64,000 bases of DNA from Variibacter gotjawalensis (GCF_002355335.1 NZ_AP014946.1:3487501-3551500); one strand, 5' to 3'; positions 8,992 to 18,100 are shown, numbered from the stretch's first letter. Notes: generated by a model not told the origin, from the letters alone. Program-made: numbers and translations.

Positions 8992-10248
8992 CTAATTGGA
9001 CGCGTTGGCGGCACGACCGGAGAAGAACGTCGTCACGGCCGCGGTCAGCGATTCGGTCGCCCGTTTGCGCCAGGCTTCCGAAAGCATGAGCTTGAGGTCC
9101 TGCGGGCTGGTCACATAGCCGAGCTCGATCAGCACCGACGGGACGTCATGCGCCTTGAGCACCTTGAAACCGGCCGAGCGCAGCGGCTGGCGGTGCAGCT
9201 TGACGGCCGGACGCAACGCACCGGCGACGATGCGCGCGAAATGGCTCGAAAAGGTCCGCGTCTCGCGCTGCATCAGGTCGATTAGGATGTCGGCGACGTC
9301 GTCGTCGTCCTTCGAGAGGTCGACACCGGCAATCACGTCGGCGCGGTTCTCCGCCTCGGCAAGCCGTGCGGCCTCGGCATCGGACGCCTTGTCGGAGACC
9401 GTGTAAATCGTCGCCCCCCGCGTATCCGGGTCGCGGTTTGCCAGCGAGTCCGCGTGGATGGAGATAAAGAGCGCCGCCTTGTGCTGCCGCGCGACTTTCA
9501 CGCGATCGCCGAGCGAGATGAATGTGTCGTCGCTGCGCGTCATCACGACATTGTAGCGACCGGTCTTCTCCAGCCGCTCGGCAAACTCACGCGCGAAATC
9601 GAGCACGATCGTCTTCTCGGCGACGCCTTCGGCCGCCGTCGTGCCGTTGTCGATGCCGCCATGGCCGGGATCGATCACGACCACGGGACGTGCGTCAGTC
9701 TTCGCGACCTCCGCCGGCGGGCGGCGCGGTTCACTTGGGCGGTTGCGTTGGTCGAGCGCCAAATTCCGCAGAAAGCTCGCCCGGTCGATGCTGACGAGAT
9801 CGACGAGCAGCCGCGCCGGCTCCCCGTCCTTCGCCTCCTGCACGGTCGCCTGCTCTACGCGGACCGGCCCGGTCGTATCGATCACGATGCGCGAGCCGCC
9901 CTGCATCACGAGGCCGTAGCGATAGGCTTTGATCAGGCCGCGCCCGACCTGCCCGGCATTGCCCGGAAACTGGAAGGCGATCTGCGGCAGGTCGATCACG
10001 ACGCGGTACGGGTCCGCGAGTGTGAAGGCCGATACTTTGATGTCATGCGAGAGGTCGACGATGAGCCGCGTGCGGCTTTCGTCACCGCCGAGCCGCGCGT
10101 CGGTTGCGATCGCGGCCGCCACCGCGGCCGGCTTCTGGGCATGCGCCGGCATCCCCTGGCCGAGCGCAAGCGCCACGGCAAGAACCGCCCCTAAACCGTT
10201 TCTGCGGAGCGAAAAACGACCACGCACGAACCGAAACCTCCGTACCAT
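8992..10248 (-). CDS. amiC: N-acetylmuramoyl-L-alanine amidase with AMIN domain (AmiC type)
   Basis: This 418-aa periplasmic Zn amidase cleaves the stem peptide from MurNAc during cell separation. It has a long signal region (residues 1-38, ending AHAQ), an AMIN targeting domain (about 45-140), and an Amidase_3 domain starting VVVIDPGHGGIDNG with the first Zn-binding His. FISIHADS provides another His, and a Glu follows in GVAEKT. Family enzymes are activated by EnvC/NlpD-like factors, which are not encoded here. A CtrA-type site lies 21 bp upstream of ATG 10248, which fits cell-cycle control. The exact amiC orthology is inferred. Confidence 0.92.
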   Translation of the reverse strand: MVRRFRFVRGRFSLRRNGLGAVLAVALALGQGMPAHAQKPAAVAAAIATDARLGGDESRTRLIVDLSHDIKVSAFTLADPYRVVIDLPQIAFQFPGNAGQVGRGLIKAYRYGLVMQGGSRIVIDTTGPVRVEQATVQEAKDGEPARLLVDLVSIDRASFLRNLALDQRNRPSEPRRPPAEVAKTDARPVVVIDPGHGGIDNGTTAAEGVAEKTIVLDFAREFAERLEKTGRYNVVMTRSDDTFISLGDRVKVARQHKAALFISIHADSLANRDPDTRGATIYTVSDKASDAEAARLAEAENRADVIAGVDLSKDDDDVADILIDLMQRETRTFSSHFARIVAGALRPAVKLHRQPLRSAGFKVLKAHDVPSVLIELGYVTSPQDLKLMLSEAWRKRATESLTAAVTTFFSGRAANASN

Positions 10249-10268
10249 CTTTGATAGGTTCGGCGTGG

Positions 10269-10283
10269 TTAACCTCTGCTTAA
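10269..10283. promoter_or_regulatory. Candidate CtrA binding site (TTAA-N7-TTAA)
   Basis: TTAA CCTCTGC TTAA exactly fits the alphaproteobacterial CtrA consensus TTAA-N7-TTAA. It is in the intergenic region between the divergent amidase and rne genes, 21 bp from the amidase start. A further TTAACC lies at 10312-10317. Confidence 0.6.
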
Positions 10284-10334
10284 GACCGGGGCGGATCGTC
10301 GTAGCGAAGGCTTAACCGCCATTCGTCTGTCATC

Positions 10335-10363
10335 TTGCTAATCAACTGGCCAGCGCCTAATAA
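10335..10363 (+). promoter_or_regulatory. Candidate rne promoter
   Basis: TTGCTA (10335-10340), a 17-bp spacer and TAATAA (10358-10363) make a good housekeeping-type promoter. Transcription from about 10370 would give an rne leader of about 440 nt. Confidence 0.45.
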
Positions 10364-10806
10364 GGAAGCGTCGACGGTAGAGATTCCGGTCTTGCCGCGT
10401 TTGGGCAGGCGGCCCGCCGCCCCGATAACCCGCTAAGGTGCGGGATTACCGCGGAAGGGAGCCGCAACGCAAGAACGAGCCGCATGCGGCGGTTTTTGCG
10501 AGCCACTGTGTAGGTCGGCCGGGATCCGTAGACGCCCGCAATGGCGTGACGCACACAATACCGCAGGCAAGAAGAAACAAGATCGGCAGCCGAAGGACGC
10601 TGCCCCAGGTTCAAACATGCTTCAACGGACACAAGCGCATCTTCCAGCCCGGACCGCAGTCGCGGTGACCGGCGGAGCGCGCGTCTCCGGAAATCTGAAG
10701 CACCCCTCTCACAAACATCAGGCGCAAGTCACACGCTCCGGCCGGCCGGGTTTTCGGCTCAGGGACCGAGCGGGCGTGCCGCTATGCGCCATAGGAAAGT
10801 TCTGCA
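10364..10806 (+). other. Long untranslated leader of rne
   Basis: No convincing ORF fills these 443 bases. The stretch contains a short terminator-like hairpin GCCG-CATG-CGGC followed by GGTTTTT (10479-10497) and other GC-rich inverted segments. It ends with AGGAAAG just before the rne ATG. E. coli rne also has a long 5' UTR through which RNase E represses its own mRNA; a similar role here is inference. Confidence 0.5.
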
Positions 10807-13800
10807 ATGGCCAACAAGATGCTTATCGACAGCACCCACCCGGAGGAGACCCGGGTCGTGGTGGTGCGCGGCAACCGGGTCGAAGAATTCGACTTTGAAT
10901 CTGCCAGCCGCCAGCAACTGCGCGGCAACATCTACCTCGCCAAAGTCACCCGCGTAGAGCCGTCGCTGCAGGCGGCCTTCGTCGAATACGGCGGCAACCG
11001 CCACGGGTTCTTGGCATTCTCTGAAATCCACCCCGACTATTATCAAATCCCGGTCGCCGACCGGCAGGCGCTGCTCGACGAAGAAGAGCGCGCGCATCGC
11101 GAAGAGGAAGACGAGGAAGAGCGCCGCCCCTCGCGTGGCCGCGGCCGCCGTCATCGCTCCTCGCGTTCCCGCGACGACGTCAAGCGCGGACGCCCGGTCG
11201 AGGGCGAAAGCCGAGATAGCCACGACCAAGACAATCAGGATCACCACGATCACGACGGCGAAGGCACGCACGGCGAGCATCGTGACGACCACGAGCATCA
11301 CGCCGAGACCGGCGACGCTGTCGGCATTGTCGAGACCGATCGCACCGACAACATGCAGGGCCTCCCGCCCGGCACCCACGAAACTCAGGCAACCGTCGGC
11401 AATCCGGACACGACGTTGTTCGATGCCGGTGCCAAGCCGGCCGACGAAGACCCGACCGCGCCGCGCACGCTGAACCAACTCGCCGAGCAGGTCGACGAGA
11501 TCCTCAAGCCGTTCGATCGTCCTCACGATGAAGCCAAGTCTGACGAAGCACCGCGCTTCGCCTCCGACGAGACGCAGCTGCACGGCTCGGCTGAGGCCGA
11601 AGCTGCGGACAAGCACGGCGACGAGCATCACGACGACGAGAAGCACGACGACGAGCATCACGCTGACGGCGAGCACGGCGGTCACGGCGATGTCGAAGAC
11701 GCGCCGCACGACGACGAGGAAGAAGACGAAGGCGTCGAGTCCGTCGGTGGTGCCGATGCGCTCGAAGAAGTCCAGGAGCGCCGCGCGCCGCGCTACCGCA
11801 AGCAATATAAAATCCAAGAAGTCATCAAGCGCCGTCAGGTGCTGCTGGTGCAGGTCGTCAAGGAAGAGCGCGGCTCCAAGGGCGCTGCTCTCACGACGTA
11901 TCTCTCCCTCGCCGGCCGCTACTCGGTGCTCATGCCGAACACCGCGCGCGGTGGCGGCATCTCGCGCAAGATCACCTCATCGGACGATCGCAAGCGCTTG
12001 AAGGAAATTGCCGGCGAGCTGGAAGTGCCGGAAGGAATGGGCGTTATCCTGCGCACGGCCGGTGCGAACCGCACCAAGCCGGAGGTGAAGCGCGACTTCG
12101 AATATCTCCTGCGCATGTGGGAGACGGTGCGCGACGTGACGCTGAAGTCCTCGGCGCCGACGCTCGTTTACGAGGAAGGCTCGCTGATCAAACGCTCCAT
12201 CCGCGATCTCTATAACAAGGACATCGACGAAGTTACGGTCGCGGGCGACACGGGTTATCGCGAAGCCAAAGACTTTATGCGCATGCTGATGCCGAGCCAC
12301 GCGCGCAACGTGCGGCTCTACAAGGATCCGCAGGCGCTGTTCACGCGCCACGGCATCGAAAGTCAGCTCGACGCGATGTTCTCGCCCGTCGTGCAGCTTC
12401 GCTCCGGCGGCTACATCGTCATCAACCAGACCGAAGCGCTCGTCTCCATCGACGTGAACTCGGGCCGTTCGACCCGCGAGCACCACATCGAGGACACGGC
12501 GCTCAAGACGAACGTCGAAGCCGCCGAGGAAGTCGCGCGTCAGCTCCGCTTGCGCGATCTCGCCGGCCTCATCGTCATCGATTTCATCGACATGGACGAG
12601 AAGCGCAACAATCGCACGGTTGAGCGCAAGATGAAGGAAGCGCTCAAGCACGATCGCGCGCGCATCCAAGTCGGCCGCATCTCGCATTTCGGCTTGCTCG
12701 AAATGTCGCGCCAGCGCATCCGCACCAGCGTGCTCGAAAGCTCGACCGAGAAGTGCCCGCATTGCGGTGGCACCGGCCACATGCGTTCGACCTCGTCGCT
12801 CACGCTGCAGCTTCTCCGCTCGCTCGAAGAGCAGCTCCTCAAGCAGGCGACGCACAACATGCTCGTGCGCACCCGCTCCGAGATCGCGCTCTATGTGCTC
12901 AACCACAAGCGCGCGCATCTGCGCATGCTCGAGGAGCGCTATCAGATCACGATCACGATCACGGCCGACGCCGCGATCAACGGCCAGCAGCCGTTCCTCA
13001 TCGAACGCGGCGACGTCGTGCATACGCCGGACGCCGCGCGAGCCATCGCGCAGCGCCAGCAGGAACTGCTGCGCAATGCTTCGGTCGCCGAAGAAGACGA
13101 GGACGATTTCGTCGAGATCGAGATCGAGAACGAGGACGACGAGTCCGCGGACGAGAACGAAAGCGGCGAAGAGTCCGAAACCAGCGCGCGTGAAGATGGC
13201 GAAGGTGAAGGCGAAGAAGGCAACCGCCGCCCGCGCCGCCGTCGCCGTCGTCGCGGCCGTGGTGGGCGCGGTGGCGATCGCCCCGAGAATGGCGAGGACA
13301 CCGAACAGCATGCCGACGGCGAAGCACCGCAGCAGGAAACTGCCGGTGACGATGCCGAGGGTGAAGGCGAAGACGACGAACAGACGAGCGAAGCCGGCGG
13401 CGAGACAGCCGACGGCGCCGCGCAGACTGACGAAGGCCGCCGCCGCCGCCGTGGCCGCCGTGGTGGACGCCGCAATCGCCGTGACCGCGAGGAACGTGGC
13501 GACCGCGATCAGGCTCCGCAGAATGCGGACGCTGCCGTTGGCGAAGCTGCTCCGGACAGCGCGTCCTGGCAGGAATGGCCCGTTCAGGCCGAAGCCACCG
13601 GCGCTAGCTCGGAAACCTCGTCAGAGTCCCCAGCGCAGCCAGCCGTGACGGCATCAGCGGAAAGCGAAGCACCGATCGCAGCGCTCCCGATCACCGAGAC
13701 TGTGACGCCGCCGCCTGCCGCCGAGGCGCCCAAGGCTGCTGAAGCTCCCGCGACGGCTCCGGCCGCCGAAGAAGCCAAGCCGCGCCGCCGCTCGACCGTC

Positions 13801-13971
13801 CGCGAAAGCGCACCGGTCAGCGTCGAGTCCGGCGAATACACCCCGCCTCCGCCGCCGCGCGACATCGCGGCGCTACCGAGCGAGCCGCCCGCTCCCGCAG
13901 CGATTCCTGTCGAGGACGACCGTCCGCGCCGCACCGGCTGGTGGTCGCGCAAGGTTCTCGGCCGCGAGTAA
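10807..13971 (+). CDS. rne: Ribonuclease E
   Basis: The 1054-aa endonuclease is the scaffold of RNA decay and rRNA/tRNA processing. The S1 domain begins near residue 35 but is split by an acidic, His/Asp-rich insertion (about 90-324) before resuming at YRKQYKIQEV. The DNase I-like catalytic core has SIDVNSGR and IVIDFIDM, holding the two metal-binding Asp residues. The Zn-link CPHCGGTG that bridges the dimer follows near residue 650. The C-terminal half is disordered, with an Arg-rich block and an acidic stretch, and ends GWWSRKVLGRE, a tail seen in alphaproteobacterial RNase E. AGGAAAG precedes ATG 10807. Confidence 0.96.
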   Translation: MANKMLIDSTHPEETRVVVVRGNRVEEFDFESASRQQLRGNIYLAKVTRVEPSLQAAFVEYGGNRHGFLAFSEIHPDYYQIPVADRQALLDEEERAHREEEDEEERRPSRGRGRRHRSSRSRDDVKRGRPVEGESRDSHDQDNQDHHDHDGEGTHGEHRDDHEHHAETGDAVGIVETDRTDNMQGLPPGTHETQATVGNPDTTLFDAGAKPADEDPTAPRTLNQLAEQVDEILKPFDRPHDEAKSDEAPRFASDETQLHGSAEAEAADKHGDEHHDDEKHDDEHHADGEHGGHGDVEDAPHDDEEEDEGVESVGGADALEEVQERRAPRYRKQYKIQEVIKRRQVLLVQVVKEERGSKGAALTTYLSLAGRYSVLMPNTARGGGISRKITSSDDRKRLKEIAGELEVPEGMGVILRTAGANRTKPEVKRDFEYLLRMWETVRDVTLKSSAPTLVYEEGSLIKRSIRDLYNKDIDEVTVAGDTGYREAKDFMRMLMPSHARNVRLYKDPQALFTRHGIESQLDAMFSPVVQLRSGGYIVINQTEALVSIDVNSGRSTREHHIEDTALKTNVEAAEEVARQLRLRDLAGLIVIDFIDMDEKRNNRTVERKMKEALKHDRARIQVGRISHFGLLEMSRQRIRTSVLESSTEKCPHCGGTGHMRSTSSLTLQLLRSLEEQLLKQATHNMLVRTRSEIALYVLNHKRAHLRMLEERYQITITITADAAINGQQPFLIERGDVVHTPDAARAIAQRQQELLRNASVAEEDEDDFVEIEIENEDDESADENESGEESETSAREDGEGEGEEGNRRPRRRRRRRGRGGRGGDRPENGEDTEQHADGEAPQQETAGDDAEGEGEDDEQTSEAGGETADGAAQTDEGRRRRRGRRGGRRNRRDREERGDRDQAPQNADAAVGEAAPDSASWQEWPVQAEATGASSETSSESPAQPAVTASAESEAPIAALPITETVTPPPAAEAPKAAEAPATAPAAEEAKPRRRSTVRESAPVSVESGEYTPPPPPRDIAALPSEPPAPAAIPVEDDRPRRTGWWSRKVLGRE

Positions 13972-13994
13972 CGGTTCGCCGAAATGACTTCACA

Positions 13995-14024
13995 ATGGCC
14001 CGCCTCGCGCGGGCCATCTGTTTT
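13995..14024 (+). terminator. Rho-independent terminator of rne
   Basis: A perfect 9-bp stem ATGGCCCGC/GCGGGCCAT with a 5-nt loop is followed by CTGTTTT, 24 bases after the rne stop. Confidence 0.8.
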
Positions 14025-14105
14025 GTGAGGGAAGCAAATTCGGACAACCGGCGTTGCCTTCTATTTTCGAACGCCCTGCGGTTCTTGCAGTGGAATAGCC
14101 CCAAA

Positions 14106-14219
14106 CTCCGCTCATTCCCGCGAAAGCGGGAATCCAGGCTATTCAAATAGTAAGCTGCAATCTTTGGAGCGCGCTACCGCGCGCTTCCTGGACCCCCGCT
14201 TTCGCGGGGGTGAGCGGAG
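14106..14219. repeat. REPIN/MITE-like element with terminal inverted repeats, family B
   Basis: The 114-bp element has perfect 9-bp ends CTCCGCTCA and TGAGCGGAG. Inside are two 8-bp hairpins: ATTCCCGC-GAAA-GCGGGAAT (14114-14133) and ACCCCCGC-TTTC-GCGGGGGT (14192-14211). It fills the gap between the rne terminator and the stop of phaZ. Confidence 0.8.
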
Positions 14220-14222
14220 AAC

Positions 14223-15437
14223 TTAATTACTCGCCAGGATCGCGTTCTTCACCAGCGGATAAATCTGGCCTTCCCATTTCCGGCCGCTGAACACGCCGTA
14301 ATGCCCGGCTCCCGGTTGCAGATGGTGACGCTTCAGATACGGCCGCAGGCTCGAGCACAATTCATGCGCTGCCAGCGTCTGCCCCATCGCGCAGATATCG
14401 TCGCGCTCACCCTCGATCGTCAACAGCAGCGTCTTGCGGATCGCCGCCGGATTGACCTTGCGGCCATGATGCGTGAGTTCGCCCTTCGGCAACGCATGCT
14501 CCTGGAACACGAGCCGCACGGTCTCGAGATAAAACTCGGCCGTGAGGTCCAGCACCGCGAAATACTCGTCGTAGAAAGTCTTGATCGCGATCGCCTGCTC
14601 TTCCTCGTCATTTGCGATATGCCGGTGCAGATCGACATGCGCCTTCACGTGCCGATCGATATTCATGCTCATGAACGCGGTCAGCTGCAGGAAGCCCGGA
14701 TAGACGCGGCGGAACGCGCCGGGAAATCGCATCGGCACCGATGTGATGAGGTTTTTCTCGAACCATGAGATCGGCTTGCTCGTCGCAAGCTCGTTCACCT
14801 TCGTCGGGCTGATACGCGTATCGATCGGCCCCGCCATCAGAGTCATGCTCTTCGGCTGCGCCGGGTGATTGTCCTCCGCCATCACGGAAGCGGCGACCAA
14901 TGCCGCGACCGTCGGCTGACACACCGCGACGACATGCGCGCCCGGCCCCAGCACTTCGAGAAACGTGATCAGGTGGTCGACATAGTCGTCGAAGCCGAAG
15001 CTTCCGGCGGACAGCGGAATGTCGCGCGCGTTGTGCCAGTCCGTGATGTAGACATCGTGCTCCGGCAGCATCGTCCGCACGGTCGCGCGCAGCAGCGTCG
15101 CAAAATGTCCCGACAACGGCGCGACCAGCAGCACACGCGGCTGCTCAACATCGATGTCCTTCTTGAAATGCCGCAGCGTGCCGAACGGCGTGACATGCGC
15201 GGCCTCTTCCCGCACGCAAACGTCGCGATTGCCGACCTTCACGCGATGAATGCCGAACGGCGGCGAGACATGCGTGAGTCCTGCGCGCGTGATCAGCTCG
15301 TAAGTCGCGCTGAGATTCTTCACCGTCGTGTCGCCGATGAACGATGACCACGGCATCACGGCATCGGCAGCAAGTGAAGCAAACGCGCGAACCGGTGCCG
15401 CAAGATCCGACTGCGCCGTGTAAGCCTGGTAGAGCAT
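14223..15437 (-). CDS. phaZ: Intracellular polyhydroxyalkanoate (PHB) depolymerase
   Basis: The 404-aa enzyme degrades stored poly-3-hydroxybutyrate granules. It has the family opening LYQAYTAQSDL, a lipase-box-like VCQPTVA in which Cys173 takes the place of the usual Ser nucleophile (as in the Cys-type enzyme of Ralstonia), and the conserved C-terminal IEGERDDICAMGQT that includes the catalytic Asp region. The length matches the family (about 400-420). The start was placed at ATG 15437 rather than the in-frame GTG six bases upstream. It has no pha neighbours and is convergent with rne. Confidence 0.93.
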   Translation of the reverse strand: MLYQAYTAQSDLAAPVRAFASLAADAVMPWSSFIGDTTVKNLSATYELITRAGLTHVSPPFGIHRVKVGNRDVCVREEAAHVTPFGTLRHFKKDIDVEQPRVLLVAPLSGHFATLLRATVRTMLPEHDVYITDWHNARDIPLSAGSFGFDDYVDHLITFLEVLGPGAHVVAVCQPTVAALVAASVMAEDNHPAQPKSMTLMAGPIDTRISPTKVNELATSKPISWFEKNLITSVPMRFPGAFRRVYPGFLQLTAFMSMNIDRHVKAHVDLHRHIANDEEEQAIAIKTFYDEYFAVLDLTAEFYLETVRLVFQEHALPKGELTHHGRKVNPAAIRKTLLLTIEGERDDICAMGQTLAAHELCSSLRPYLKRHHLQPGAGHYGVFSGRKWEGQIYPLVKNAILASN

Positions 15438-15615
15438 GCCCACACGTTAAGCGCTTTATTGCTGAGCGGGTGCTCATCTTTTTCGCCGCCTCTGCCCCTT
15501 TCGTTTGCACAACCTGAGCGGATTGGGTTTGCGAGCGCTCGGGCCCCGTGAGACGCTGACGCATTGCCGGGGACGTGCCGCAACTAAGTGCATTTGCGAG
15601 AGTGGGTTTGTTGTT

Positions 15616-16272
15616 ATGGCGAAAGCGCAACTTACGATTGGTAGCAAGAATTACGGATCGTGGTCCCTGCGCGGCTGGCTGCTGTGCAAACTCGCAAAAC
15701 TCGACTTCGAAGAAGTCGCAATTCCGAGCGACGACCCATCGCTCCGTGCTGAACTCCTATTGATGTCGCCCTCGTTTCTCGTGCCGCGGCTCGATCACAA
15801 CGGCGCACGCGTCTGGGATACGCTGGCCATCGCGGAGTATCTCAACGAGATGTCGCCGGCAGCCGGTCTGCTGCCGGCCGATCGCGGCGCCCGCGCGCAT
15901 TGCCGCGCCATCTCGGGCGAAATGCATTCCGGTTTCTCGAATCTGCGTTCGGCGCTGCCGATGAACCTCAAGGGCGACTATCCGAACTTCAAGGTATGGG
16001 CCGGCGCGCAAGCCGACATCGATCGCATCTTCGCGATCTGGCGCGAATGTCTCGGCAAATACGGCGGGCCGTTCCTATTCGGCACGCAGCCCTGCACCGC
16101 CGACGCGATGTATGCGCCGGTGGTCACACGCTTCAACACGTATCATGTCGCACGCGACAAGCAGATCGACGACTACTGCAAGACGATTGTCGCAATGTCC
16201 GCGATGAAGGAATGGTTGAAGGCCGCGCAGGAAGAACCCGAGGAACTCGAAGAGCTCGACGTGGAATTCTAA
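15616..16272 (+). CDS. Glutathione S-transferase family protein
   Basis: This 218-aa protein has an N-terminal thioredoxin-like domain (SKNYGSWSLRGWLL, with Ser/Tyr candidates for glutathione activation), a conserved VPRLDHNG cis-Pro segment and the DTLAIAEYL Ser/Glu region. A helical C-terminal domain follows from about residue 90. It belongs to the YfcF/GstB-like cytosolic GST group by eye. The start at ATG 15616 removes an unconserved N-terminal extension. Its stop overlaps the convergent HAD gene by 4 bp. The substrate is unknown. Confidence 0.88.
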   Translation: MAKAQLTIGSKNYGSWSLRGWLLCKLAKLDFEEVAIPSDDPSLRAELLLMSPSFLVPRLDHNGARVWDTLAIAEYLNEMSPAAGLLPADRGARAHCRAISGEMHSGFSNLRSALPMNLKGDYPNFKVWAGAQADIDRIFAIWRECLGKYGGPFLFGTQPCTADAMYAPVVTRFNTYHVARDKQIDDYCKTIVAMSAMKEWLKAAQEEPEELEELDVEF

Positions 16273-16940
16273 ACTGGCAACAACGCCGCCAGCTCCGGCA
16301 TCGTCTGCGCGACCGCCTCGGCGCCCGCGGCACGCAAGCGCTCGGGATGCGTCGGCCCGCAATGGCCGCCACCGGTGAAACCGATCACGCGCATGCCGGC
16401 GGCGCGCGCGGCCGTCACCCCCGCAACGCTATCCTCGACCACTAAACACGCCTCCGGCGCAACGCGCATCTCGTTCGCCGCGAAGAGGAACAAGTCCGGC
16501 GCCGGTTTCCCACGCGCGACCTGCATCGCGCTGAAGATGTGCGGCGCGAAGCGGTCCCACAGCTTCGTCAGCGTTAGCGAATGTTCGAGCCGATCGAATC
16601 CGCTGCTCGACGCGATGCATTTGGATAACGTCAGCGCATCGAGCAACGCTTCGATCCCTTCGGTCGCTTTAAGCTCCGTCTCGAACGCGGCCGCCGTTCT
16701 CGCGCGGATGACCTCGATGAAATTCTCCGGCAGCGCGCGCCCGTGCCGCAGCTCGACATCGGCGAACATCGTCCGCCATGTCTTGCCGACGTAGTTTTCG
16801 CGCACGTCCTCGAACGTCACCGGGAAACCGATCTCGGCAAAACACTCGGCGTCGACCCGGCACGCGATCGTCTCGCTGTCGATCAACACGCCGTCGCAGT
16901 CAAAAATAATGAGTTCGGTATTCACAGCGCTTTGAGCCAC
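16269..16940 (-). CDS. HAD superfamily phosphatase (beta-phosphoglucomutase/Gph-like)
   Basis: The 223-aa protein carries HAD motif I FDCDGVLIDSE with nucleophile Asp and acid/base Asp, motif II in CIASSSG, and motif IV VVEDSVAGVTAA. A helical cap sits between motif I and II, typical of subfamily I phosphatases acting on sugar or small phosphates. The start is GTG 16940, which overlaps the end of the upstream aminotransferase by 19 bp and suggests translational coupling; a second GTG at 16925 is also possible. The substrate is not evident. Confidence 0.87.
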   Translation of the reverse strand: MAQSAVNTELIIFDCDGVLIDSETIACRVDAECFAEIGFPVTFEDVRENYVGKTWRTMFADVELRHGRALPENFIEVIRARTAAAFETELKATEGIEALLDALTLSKCIASSSGFDRLEHSLTLTKLWDRFAPHIFSAMQVARGKPAPDLFLFAANEMRVAPEACLVVEDSVAGVTAARAAGMRVIGFTGGGHCGPTHPERLRAAGAEAVAQTMPELAALLPV

Positions 16941-18100
16941 GTTCCAATGCGCGTGACAGCCTCATGCATCTCGTCCGCCGCGCCCGCATAGGAGAACCGC
17001 ATGTAGTGATGTCCACGCGTCGTGTCGAAATCGACGCCGGACGTCGCCGCGACGCCGGCCTTCTCCAGCATCTCGCTGGCGAAAGCGAGGCTGTCGTTCG
17101 AGAACCGCGCCGTGTTGGCGTAAAGATAGAACGCGCCGTCCACCGGCAAGATTTCGTCGAAGCCGATCGCCGGCAGCCCGCGCAGCAGGATTTGCCGGTT
17201 CTCCTCGTAGCCGTGCTTGATCACGTCCATCTCGGCCGTGCCGTCGAAAGCCGCTTCGGCGGCGACTTGGCTCAGCGTCGGCACCGAGATCGCGAGATTC
17301 TGCTGCAGCCGCTCGACCGACCGCACCAACTCCTTCGGCGCGACGATCCAGCCGACGCGCCAACCCGTCATGCAGAAATATTTCGAGAACGAATTGATGA
17401 CGAGCGCATGCTCCGACATCGCAGCGGCCGTCGCCGCCGGAAACGCATAGTCGAGCCCGTGATAGATCTCGTCGGAGACGAACCGGATGCCCGCATCTTC
17501 CGAAGCATCGATCAGTGCTTTGAGCGCTTCCGGTCGCATCATCGTGCCGGTTGGGTTCGCGGGCGATGCGATCAACACGCCCTTCAGCGGCGTCTTGCGA
17601 TGCGTCTGGAGCAGCATCTCGGGCGTCACCGCCCAGCGCGTCTCCGGCCCCGTATGGATCAGCACCGGCTCGCAGCCGAGCGCCGTGAGGATATGGCGAT
17701 ACGGCGGATAACCCGGCGACGCGATGGCGACGCGGTCGCCCGCTTCAAACATCGTAAGGAACGCCAGAATAAATCCGGCCGACGATCCGGTCGTGATCAC
17801 CACCTGCTCGGGATCGAGGTCCAGCCCCTGCGTGTCGCGATAGTGCCGCGCGATCCGCGCGCGCAGCGACGGAATGCCGAGTGCCGACGTATAGGCGACC
17901 CGCCCCGTCTCCAGCGCTGCCTGCGCGGCCCGGATCGCCGTCCGCGGGGCCGAAGCCGTCGGCTGCCCGACCTCCATGTGAATCACATGACCGCCCGCCG
18001 CCTCGATACGCGCTGCCGCCGCCATCACGTCCATCACCATGAACGGCGGGACGTCGCTCCGGCGGGAGGGCGTCAGCAGGCTTCGGGCCGTCTCAAGCAT
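16922..18100 (-). CDS. Class I/II pyridoxal phosphate-dependent aminotransferase
   Basis: The 392-aa enzyme is a fold-type I aminotransferase with MEVGQPTASAPR near the N-terminus, the SPANPTGT segment, a YHGLDYA tyrosine that contacts PLP, and the Schiff-base lysine in NSFSKYFCMTGWR (Lys240). It resembles aspartate/aromatic aminotransferase-like proteins; donor and acceptor are not predictable. The start was set at ATG 18100 (GGGAG upstream), shortening the longest frame by 29 residues. The HAD phosphatase gene follows in an overlapping operon. Confidence 0.9.
   Translation of the reverse strand: MLETARSLLTPSRRSDVPPFMVMDVMAAAARIEAAGGHVIHMEVGQPTASAPRTAIRAAQAALETGRVAYTSALGIPSLRARIARHYRDTQGLDLDPEQVVITTGSSAGFILAFLTMFEAGDRVAIASPGYPPYRHILTALGCEPVLIHTGPETRWAVTPEMLLQTHRKTPLKGVLIASPANPTGTMMRPEALKALIDASEDAGIRFVSDEIYHGLDYAFPAATAAAMSEHALVINSFSKYFCMTGWRVGWIVAPKELVRSVERLQQNLAISVPTLSQVAAEAAFDGTAEMDVIKHGYEENRQILLRGLPAIGFDEILPVDGAFYLYANTARFSNDSLAFASEMLEKAGVAATSGVDFDTTRGHHYMRFSYAGAADEMHEAVTRIGTWLKAL

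Noticed and set aside
11977-13311. 444-codon open frame antisense to rne
   Set aside because: It mirrors the acidic and Arg-rich codons of RNase E and shows no recognisable protein.
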